Shown piece by piece: positions 57,666 to 64,000 of a stretch of 64,000 bases of DNA. This DNA comes from Burkholderia metallica. GTDB taxonomy: Bacteria; Pseudomonadota; Gammaproteobacteria; Burkholderiales; Burkholderiaceae. The notes beneath the pieces are model-generated. The model saw only the letters and a program-made list of their open reading frames with translations, was not told the DNA's origin and did not search any database. Where the stretch lies: contig NZ_CADFDB010000017.1 in assembly GCF_902832845.1 (NCBI RefSeq), forward strand, positions 1 through 64,000, in the 5' to 3' direction. A program made the translations under genes and the position numbers. The stretch's first letter is position 1, and each line of letters starts with the position of its first letter.

Positions 57666-57719
57666 ACAAAAACAAAAGCCACAGTGGCCACAGGAACCAG
57701 CCCTGCGAGCCCTGTGGCT
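57666..57719 (-). terminator. Attenuator/terminator between acpP and fabF
   Basis: On the minus strand AGCCACAG (57719-57712) pairs with CTGTGGCT (57684-57677), then TTTGTTTTTG. It would let acpP be made in excess of fabF, as is usual. Confidence 0.6.
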
Positions 57720-57806
57720 GTTAGTCCGTCCGGCGCGAGGCCGGCAGGATGGCGCGTCAATCGCGAAGACCGCGGCGACGTGGCGGACAAGCGCGAAAGG
57801 CGCTCG

Positions 57807-58046
57807 TTACGCCTTGACGTTTGCGCGAGCGTAGTCGATCGCTTGCTGAACGGTCGTGATCTTCTCTGCTTCTTCGTCCGGGATTTCCATGCCGAACTCG
57901 TCTTCCAGAGCCATCACCAGTTCGACCGTGTCGAGCGAGTCGGCGCCCAGGTCGTTCACGAACGAAGCTTCGTTCTTGATCTCGGCTTCCGCGACGCCGA
58001 GTTGTTCAGCGACGATCTTCTTGACACGTTGTTCGATGTTGTCCAT
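57807..58046 (-). CDS. acpP: Acyl carrier protein
   Basis: 79 aa acidic four-helix protein; the phosphopantetheine site is S37 in GADSLD. It carries growing acyl chains for FabD/H/G/F and PlsX. Full family length. Confidence 0.99.
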
Positions 58047-58190
58047 TACCCCTCCGAGGGAAAGTTCAGATTTACAAGTGCGCGCATTTTATCAGGTTTG
58101 CTGACGCCAAAACGCGCGTTGGCTTGATGGTCGATCAAGCGCCGATCCGCCTGAAAATCAGGATACGGCGCGGATGGTAAACGAAAATCG

Positions 58191-58940
58191 TTACGACATG
58201 TACATGCCGCCGTTCACGTGCAGCGTCGTACCGGTGATGTAACCGGCCTGCGGCGATGCGAGGAACGCGACGGCATGGGCGATGTCCTCCGGGCTGCCGA
58301 GGCGGCCGAGCGGAATCTGGGTCTTGAGCGCGGCCTGCTGTTCTTCCGGCAGCGTCTTCGTCATGTCGGTGTCGATGAAGCCCGGCGCCACGCAGTTCAC
58401 GGTGATGCCGCGGCTGCCGATTTCGCGCGCGAGCGCACGCGTCATGCCCGCCACGCCTGCCTTCGCGGCCGCGTAGTTGACCTGACCCGGGTTGCCGGCC
58501 GAACCGACCACCGACGTGATGTTGATGATGCGGCCGCCACGCGCCTTCATCATCGGGCGCAGCACCGCGCGCGACAGGCGGAACACCGACTTCAGGTTGG
58601 TGTCGATCACCGCGTCCCAGTCCTCGTCCTTCATCCGCATCGCGAGCTGGTCCTGCGTGATTCCCGCGTTGTTGACGAGCACGTTCAGCGCGCCGAATTC
58701 CTTCACGGTCGCATCGATCAGCGCCTCGGCGGCGGCCGCGTCGTTGACGTTCAGCACCGCACCGCGGCCCGTGACGCCCGCTTCCGCGAACGCCGCGCTG
58801 ATCGCGGCGGCGCCCGATTCGCTCGTCGCGGTGCCGATCACCGTCGCGCCCAGGCGCGCGAGTTCGAGCGCGATCGAACGGCCGATGCCGCGCGATGCGC
58901 CGGTGACGATCGCAACCTGTTTATCGAGAGTCTTGTCCAT
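58191..58940 (-). CDS. fabG: 3-oxoacyl-ACP reductase FabG
   Basis: 249 aa short-chain dehydrogenase: NADP-binding TGASRGIG, NNAG, catalytic S in ITSVVGSAGN and Y-x3-K in NYAAAK. Reduces beta-ketoacyl-ACP. Upstream of acpP with about 145 bases between, which contain an acpP promoter. Confidence 0.98.
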   Translation of the reverse strand: MDKTLDKQVAIVTGASRGIGRSIALELARLGATVIGTATSESGAAAISAAFAEAGVTGRGAVLNVNDAAAAEALIDATVKEFGALNVLVNNAGITQDQLAMRMKDEDWDAVIDTNLKSVFRLSRAVLRPMMKARGGRIINITSVVGSAGNPGQVNYAAAKAGVAGMTRALAREIGSRGITVNCVAPGFIDTDMTKTLPEEQQAALKTQIPLGRLGSPEDIAHAVAFLASPQAGYITGTTLHVNGGMYMS

Positions 58941-58976
58941 GAATCGAATATCCGTTTCTTGGGAAAAGGCGCCGCG

Positions 58977-59909
58977 TCAGGCGGTCACCAGCTTGAGCGC
59001 TTCGTCGAGCGAGGCCGGATCGAACACCGACGCGCCCGTCAGGCTGCTGTCGATGCGCTTCGTCAGGCCCGCGAGCACCTTGCCCGGCCCGCATTCGATC
59101 ACGTGCGTGACGCCCGTGCCGGCAATGTGCTGCACGCACTCGACCCAGCGCACCGGGCCCGCGGCCTGGCGCACCAGCGCATCCTTGATCGCGGCCGGAT
59201 CGCTCACCACGGCGACGTCGATGTTGTTGACGACCGGAATCTGCGGCGCCTTCACGTCGACGTTCGCGAGATAGTCGCGCAGCTGATCCGACGCCGGCTT
59301 GAGCAGCGACGAATGGAACGGCGCCGACACCGGCAGCGGCAGCGCGCGCTTCGCGCCCTTCGCCTTCGCGATCTCGCAGGCCTTTTCGACCGCGGCCTTG
59401 TTGCCTGCGATAACGACCTGCGCGGGCGCATTGAAGTTCACCGCTTCGACGACGCCCGCTTGCGCGGCTTCGGCGCACACCGCGCGCACCGTATCGTCGT
59501 CGAGGCCCAGGATCGCGGCCATGCCGCCCTGGCCCACCGGCACGGCCGTCTGCATCGCCTGCGCGCGGAAGCGCACGAGCGGCACGGCGTCCTTGAACGC
59601 GAGCGCACCGGCCGCGACGAGCGCCGTGTACTCACCGAGGCTGTGGCCGGCGACGATCGACGGCGCCGGGCCGCCTGCCTGCTGCCACGCGCGGTAGCAC
59701 GCGTAGGCGGCGGTCAGCATCACGGGCTGCGTGTTGGTGGTGAGATTCAGCTCTTCGGCCGGGCCTTCGGCGATCAGCTTGCCGAGATCCTGATTGAGTG
59801 CATCGGATGCTTCCTGAAGCGTCTCGCGCACGACGGCCAGATCGGCGAATGCGTTGAGCATGCCGACCGCCTGCGAGCCCTGCCCCGGAAATACGAATGC
59901 AAATTTCAT
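58977..59909 (-). CDS. fabD: Malonyl-CoA:ACP transacylase FabD
   Basis: 310 aa. Start MKFAFVFPGQGSQAVGM, nucleophile S90 in GHSLGEY and the histidine in APFHSSLL. Loads malonyl groups on ACP. 36 bases before fabG. Confidence 0.98.
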   Translation of the reverse strand: MKFAFVFPGQGSQAVGMLNAFADLAVVRETLQEASDALNQDLGKLIAEGPAEELNLTTNTQPVMLTAAYACYRAWQQAGGPAPSIVAGHSLGEYTALVAAGALAFKDAVPLVRFRAQAMQTAVPVGQGGMAAILGLDDDTVRAVCAEAAQAGVVEAVNFNAPAQVVIAGNKAAVEKACEIAKAKGAKRALPLPVSAPFHSSLLKPASDQLRDYLANVDVKAPQIPVVNNIDVAVVSDPAAIKDALVRQAAGPVRWVECVQHIAGTGVTHVIECGPGKVLAGLTKRIDSSLTGASVFDPASLDEALKLVTA

Positions 59910-59992
59910 ATCGTCCCCAATTGAATCGATTCGGACGGCGCACGCGAATGGCGCGCCGATGGGATCCGCGCGCAGCAGTCGCGCGCCGCGGA

Positions 59993-60982
59993 TCAGTAGC
60001 GGAAGACCGACGCGCCCCAGGTGAAGCCGCCGCCGACGCCTTCGATCAGCACGTGCTGGCCGCGCTGGATGCGACCGTCGCGCACCGCGGTGTCGAGCGC
60101 CAGCGGGATCGACGCGGCCGACGTGTTGCCGTGCTGGTCGACCGTCACGACCATGCGTTCCTGCGGCAAGCCGAGCTTGCGGCAGGTGCTGGTCATGATG
60201 CGGATGTTCGCCTGGTGCGGAATCAGCCAGTCGATCTGCTCGGGCGCGAGATTCGCCTTCGCGAGCGCCTCGATCGCGACCTTCTCGAGCACGTTGACCG
60301 CGAGCTTGAACACGGCCTGCCCGTCCATGTAGAGGAACGCGCTGCCCTCGATCACGCCGCGATTCACGTTGCCCGGCGTGCAGAGGATGTGCGAATAGCT
60401 GCCGTCCGCGTGCAGCGCGCTGCCGAGCACGCCCGGCTCTTCCGACGCGGACAGGATCACCGCGCCCGCGCCGTCGCCGAACAGCACGCAGGTCGTGCGG
60501 TCCTTGAAGTCGAGGATGCGCGAGAACGTCTCCGCGCCGATCACGAGCGCCGTGCGATGCTGACCGCTGCGGATGAAGCTGTCGGCCGTCGCCATCGCGT
60601 ACGCAAAGCCCGAACATACGGCCTGCACGTCGAATGCCGCGCCGCCGTTCTTGATGCCGAGCTTGTTCTGCAGCAGGCATGCGGTGCTCGGAAACACGAA
60701 ATCGGGGGTCGAAGTCGCGACGATGATCAGGTCGATCGACTGCGGATCGATGCCGGCCGCTTCGATCGCGCGACGCGACGCCTCGAGCGCGAGGTCGCTC
60801 GTCGTGACGTCCGGCGCGGCGAAATGGCGCGCGTGGATACCCGTGCGTGCAACGATCCATTCATCGCTCGTCTCGATGCCATCCTTCGCAAGACGATCGG
60901 TCAACTGCTGGTTCGTGACGCGGTCGGGCGGCAGGTAGCTGCCCGTGCCGAGCACGCGGGAGTAGAGAGTCGATTGGGCCAT
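59993..60982 (-). CDS. fabH: Beta-ketoacyl-ACP synthase III FabH
   Basis: 329 aa. Catalytic triad C123 ([10 protein letters not shown]), H in [10 protein letters not shown] and N in [10 protein letters not shown]. Starts fatty-acid synthesis from acetyl-CoA. It begins directly after the plsX stop (no gap). Confidence 0.98.
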   Translation of the reverse strand: MAQSTLYSRVLGTGSYLPPDRVTNQQLTDRLAKDGIETSDEWIVARTGIHARHFAAPDVTTSDLALEASRRAIEAAGIDPQSIDLIIVATSTPDFVFPSTACLLQNKLGIKNGGAAFDVQAVCSGFAYAMATADSFIRSGQHRTALVIGAETFSRILDFKDRTTCVLFGDGAGAVILSASEEPGVLGSALHADGSYSHILCTPGNVNRGVIEGSAFLYMDGQAVFKLAVNVLEKVAIEALAKANLAPEQIDWLIPHQANIRIMTSTCRKLGLPQERMVVTVDQHGNTSAASIPLALDTAVRDGRIQRGQHVLIEGVGGGFTWGASVFRY

Positions 60983-62089
60983 TTATGCTTTAGAGGATTG
61001 CGCAGCGGAAGGTTCGGCGTGAGGGCCTGCGGCGGGGCTTGCATGGCCCGCGCCGCCCGAGTCGTGTTCGCCTTCGCCGAGCGACACTGAATTATCCGCC
61101 ATCGCGCGCGCGAGGCGCTCAAGCACGCCGTTTTTGACGGCATCATACCCGCGTTTGATCGCCCACTCAAACGCGTAGGCATCGGCCGAACCGTGGCTCT
61201 TGATCACGAGGCTCTTCAGCCCCAGCAGCGCCGCGCCGTTGTACTGGCGGTGGTCGACGCGCTTCTTGAAACGCATCAGGACAGGCAGCGCAAGCAGCGC
61301 CATCAGCTTCGACATCAGCGAACGGCCGAACTCCTCGCGGATGATGTCCGACAGCATCTGCGCGAGCCCCTCGGACGTCTTCAGCGCGACGTTGCCGACG
61401 AAGCCGTCGCACACGATCACGTCGACCGTGCCCTTGTAGATGTCGTTGCCTTCGACGTTGCCGCGGAAATTGAGCGTGCTGGCACGCAGCAGCTCGCCTG
61501 CGCGCTTGATCGTCTCGTTGCCCTTGATCATCTCTTCGCCGATGTTGAGCAGGCCGATCGTCGGGCGCTCCTTGCCTTCGAGCGCGGCCACGAGTGCGTG
61601 CCCCATTTCCGCGAACTGCAGCAGGTGCTGCGGCTCGCAGTCGACGTTCGCGCCGAGGTCGAGCATCATCGTATAGCCGGTCGGGTTCGGCAGCGCGAAC
61701 GCGATCGCCGGCCGCTCGATGCCGGGCAGCGTCTTGAGTACGTAACGGGAAACGGCCATCAGCGCGCCGGTGTTGCCTGCGGAGATGCAGGCCTGCGCCG
61801 CGCCTTCCTTGACGTGGTTGAGGGCGACGCGCATCGAAGAATCCTTCTTCTTGCGCAGCGCCACTTCGACAGGATCGTCCATCGCCACGACTTCGGTGGC
61901 GGGAACGATGGTCAGCGCGGGATCGTCGAGGGCTTTCAGCTTCTTCAGCTGAGCGCGGATCGCGCTTTCGATGCCGACGAGCATCAGGTGCGCATCGGGA
62001 TGCGCGCGGACGAACTTGACTGCCGCGGGAACGGTCACGGACGGGCCGTGGTCGCCTCCCATGCAATCGATTGTGAGCTTTACGGTCAT
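60983..62089 (-). CDS. plsX: Phosphate acyltransferase PlsX
   Basis: 368 aa. Start [24 protein letters not shown] and [25 protein letters not shown] are typical. Makes acyl-phosphate from acyl-ACP for phospholipid synthesis. The C-terminal 30 residues are an Ala/His/Ser-rich tail beyond the family core. It lies 130 bases after rpmF. Confidence 0.96.
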   Translation of the reverse strand: MTVKLTIDCMGGDHGPSVTVPAAVKFVRAHPDAHLMLVGIESAIRAQLKKLKALDDPALTIVPATEVVAMDDPVEVALRKKKDSSMRVALNHVKEGAAQACISAGNTGALMAVSRYVLKTLPGIERPAIAFALPNPTGYTMMLDLGANVDCEPQHLLQFAEMGHALVAALEGKERPTIGLLNIGEEMIKGNETIKRAGELLRASTLNFRGNVEGNDIYKGTVDVIVCDGFVGNVALKTSEGLAQMLSDIIREEFGRSLMSKLMALLALPVLMRFKKRVDHRQYNGAALLGLKSLVIKSHGSADAYAFEWAIKRGYDAVKNGVLERLARAMADNSVSLGEGEHDSGGAGHASPAAGPHAEPSAAQSSKA

Positions 62090-62218
62090 GGAATGCGACG
62101 AATTTCAGGCACAAAAAAGCGGCAGTTGAATGCCGCCTTTTTGTCGAGCCAGGAAAGTGTCAAGCGAACCAGTTGTCACGCGAACGGCAACCGTAGCGCG
62201 CAACGCGTGACTTGACGC

Positions 62219-62398
62219 TTAGTCGTTCTTCGTCTTGACGACTTTCTTGCCGCGGTAGTAGCCGTTCGGGCTGACGTGGTGACGCAGGTGCACTTCACCC
62301 GTGCTCGGCTCGACTGCCAGCGGCGCTGCCGTCAGGAAATCGTGCGAACGATGCATGCCGCGCTTCGACGGCGACTTCTTGTTTTGCTGGACTGCCAT
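62219..62398 (-). CDS. rpmF: 50S ribosomal protein L32
   Basis: 59 aa: [20 protein letters not shown]... ending KKVVKTKND, stop TAA at 62221-62219. A typical betaproteobacterial L32 without the zinc cysteines. It is short enough to be missed by gene callers, but it sits exactly in the conserved yceD-rpmF-plsX order. Confidence 0.97.
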
Positions 62399-62496
62399 GA
62401 CTAACTCCTAAATAATTTTCCGGATTCTAACACAGCCCGATCCGGCGCTTAACTACCCTGGCCCAAAGCCTTTACGCCTTCCCGCGCCACAACTGC

Positions 62497-63132
62497 TTAG
62501 TGTTTCTTGGTGCCGTCACCGTCCTTCTTCAGCGCTTCCAGCGCTGCGAACGGATTCGGCCGTTTGCCTTCGTCCCCGGCTTCGTCGGACGTGTCGTCCG
62601 TCTCTTCCGCGGGACCGCTCGCGCCCGACACGAGGCTTTCGTGAACTGCCGGGCAAACCTCGTGCTTGGGCACGAGCGGCAACGAAAGCAGCAATTCCTC
62701 TTCGATCAAGTCGACGAGATCGAACTGGCGTGAGCCCACGATCACATCGGCTTCATCGTCGTCGAGCGGAAATTCTTCAGCTTCTTCTTCGGTCGCAACG
62801 ACCCGGTACGTCATGTCGACGTCGAACGTCTGGTCGTACGGGGTCATGCAGCGCTGGCACACGAGCCACGCATGGCCGTGCACCGCAAGGCGCAGATACG
62901 GCTGCTGCCCGTCGGCGCCATCGTCCTGCAACTCCTTCTGGGTGAACCCTTCCGCCTGCCACGTGAAGACCGTGTCGCGATCCGGCGCGTCCGCGGGCAC
63001 TTCGTTTAACATGCGCGGCAGTTGCGAGAGGCGCACCGCGCCTGCTGCCTGCCGCCCGCTGCGGGCGAATTCGAACAGGTCGACCGCGTGCGGATCAAGC
63101 GCCGCCGCCGGTTTGCCAGAAGAGGTGTTCAT
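62497..63132 (-). CDS. yceD: YceD/DUF177 protein
   Basis: 211 aa. The conserved cysteines C94/C97 region LVCQRCMTPYDQTFDVDMTYRVV, the acidic loop and the late pair H-EVCP are the DUF177 marks. YceD is a 23S rRNA-related accumulation protein in E. coli; it regularly precedes rpmF. The C-terminal tail (Asp/Glu/Ala rich) is variable. Confidence 0.9.
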   Translation of the reverse strand: MNTSSGKPAAALDPHAVDLFEFARSGRQAAGAVRLSQLPRMLNEVPADAPDRDTVFTWQAEGFTQKELQDDGADGQQPYLRLAVHGHAWLVCQRCMTPYDQTFDVDMTYRVVATEEEAEEFPLDDDEADVIVGSRQFDLVDLIEEELLLSLPLVPKHEVCPAVHESLVSGASGPAEETDDTSDEAGDEGKRPNPFAALEALKKDGDGTKKH

Positions 63133-63362
63133 GTGCGCTCCCGCCTACAGGCTGACTTGCGGATCCGGCTTGGTACCGCTCGCGTACGGCTCATCCGCGG
63201 ATGACGTACTTTACTTCCGAAGACCCGGCAGGCGCCACCACAGCGGAAGCCTGCCGACGAAAAGCGGGAAAGCATACCTGTTTTACCTTTTGCGGTCAAT
63301 CACTTAAGCTTGCGTCCGCGCAACGCCGCACCACAACCGACGACTCACCGACCCAACCGACC
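63133..63362. promoter_or_regulatory. Divergent promoter region yceD/maf
   Basis: 230 bases between two divergent genes. No single promoter stands out by eye; AT-richer parts are at 63200-63300. Confidence 0.4.
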
Positions 63363-63995
63363 ATGCCGGATACCGTTTGCCGCCCGCCGCGGCTGATTCT
63401 TGCCTCCAGTTCACGCTACCGCCGCGCCCTCCTCGAGCGCCTCGGCATCCCGTTCGACGTCGTGTCGCCCGACCTCGACGAAACCCCGCACGACGGCGAA
63501 ACGCCCGCCGCGACCGCACTGCGCCTCGCCGGCGCGAAGGCGCGCGCGGTCGCCGCGACGATCGACGCGCCGGACGGCGTGCTCGTGATCGGGTCGGACC
63601 AGGTCGCGACCTTCGACGGCCTGCAGATCGGCAAACCCGGCACGCACGCGCACGCGCTCGCTCAGCTCGTGTCGATGCAGGGCCGCGAAGTCGAATTCCA
63701 CAGCGCGCTCTGTCTGTACGACAGCCGCACGGACGACGCGCAGGTCGAGGACGTCGTCACGCACGTGCGCTTCCGCTCGCTGCCCGAGGCCGAGCTCGAC
63801 GCGTACCTGCACGCGGAAACGCCGTACGACGTCGCCGGCAGCGCGAAGTCCGAAGGGCTCGGCATCGCGCTGCTCGACGCGATCGATTCGAACGATCCGA
63901 CCGCGCTCGTCGGCCTGCCGCTGATCGCGCTCACGCGCATGCTGCGCGCCGCCGGCTACCCGCTCTTTGCAACCACCCGTGGAGACCGCGCATGA
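63363..63995 (+). CDS. Maf/YceF-type nucleotide pyrophosphatase
   Basis: 210 aa. Starts MPDTVCRPPRLILASSSRYRRALLERLGIPF with the phosphate loop SSSRYR; DLDETP and GSDQVA follow, with the motif LVGLPLIALTRML near the end. The YceF subgroup hydrolyses 7-methyl-GTP; in many proteobacteria it is next to yceD-rpmF-plsX, as here. Start ATG at 63363. Confidence 0.92.
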   Translation: MPDTVCRPPRLILASSSRYRRALLERLGIPFDVVSPDLDETPHDGETPAATALRLAGAKARAVAATIDAPDGVLVIGSDQVATFDGLQIGKPGTHAHALAQLVSMQGREVEFHSALCLYDSRTDDAQVEDVVTHVRFRSLPEAELDAYLHAETPYDVAGSAKSEGLGIALLDAIDSNDPTALVGLPLIALTRMLRAAGYPLFATTRGDRA

Positions 63996-64000
63996 CCGCC
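63992..64000 (+). CDS. Start of the next gene (truncated by the window edge)
   Basis: ATG ACC GCC overlaps the maf stop by four bases (ATGA). Only three codons are visible. By gene order in Burkholderia this is probably a SAM-dependent methyltransferase, but the sequence does not show it. Confidence 0.35.

Overview
The window looks like a piece of the main chromosome of a Burkholderia cepacia complex-type betaproteobacterium. The evidence is high GC with strong GC3 bias, a hopanoid-cyclitol gene set (hpnIJKL), EarP with an arginine-32 EF-P, an AlgU/MucA/MucB/MucD-type sigma-E block, a Tat-exported non-haemolytic phospholipase C, and the plsX-fabHDG-acpP-fabF order. Species is an inference; no 16S gene is present.

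Layout. 1-3400 (minus): a basic amino-acid ABC importer (two permeases and an ATPase, no binding protein) ending in a GlxA/AraC-type regulator. 3659-8983 (minus): a BamE-like lipoprotein, then hpnI-hpnJ-hpnK-hpnL, which make and handle the cyclitol-ether head group of bacteriohopanetetrol. 9617-20691: mixed metabolic genes (flavin monooxygenase, exported hydrolase, pdxY, plcN, an orphan branched-chain amino-acid binding protein, a FadR-type regulator divergent from glucarate dehydratase gudD, two membrane proteins). 20932-26600: a GT4 glycosyltransferase, an ABC exporter, and otsB-otsA for trehalose. 26879-27165: a 287-bp palindromic element with 32-bp terminal inverted repeats, ending two bases before a copper-delivery operon (Sco, PCuAC, CtaG) for cytochrome oxidase. 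29162-34883: ElaA-type acetyltransferase, pirin/LysR divergent pair, free-Met-R-sulfoxide reductase, map with a ParD-like partner, and an XRE-cupin regulator with a GNAT enzyme. 34951-36147: an AT-richer, gene-poor stretch with a trypsin-fold protease-like gene, lying against tRNA-Cys and three tandem tRNA-Gly genes.

36798-43133: pgsA, uvrC, earP-efp, and a sigma-54-activator-like response regulator with an altered GAFTGA loop. From 63132 down to 43329 nearly 20 kb runs on the minus strand in a conserved housekeeping order: yceD-rpmF-plsX-fabH-fabD-fabG-acpP-fabF (membrane lipid synthesis), a YgfX-like protein, rpoE-rseA-rseB-mucD-grx (envelope stress), lepA-lepB-rnc-era-recO-pdxJ-acpS-nagZ (translation/export/RNA processing/repair/cofactor). 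Many of these genes overlap by ATGA or are a few bases apart. The window ends with a Maf/YceF pyrophosphatase on the plus strand and the first three codons of the next gene.

No CRISPR array, prophage, transposase gene, rRNA or toxin gene was seen. The least explained parts are the palindromic element at 26879-27165, the protease-like island at 34951-36147, several near-perfect operator palindromes between divergent genes, and the response regulator with GAFDGA in place of GAFTGA.
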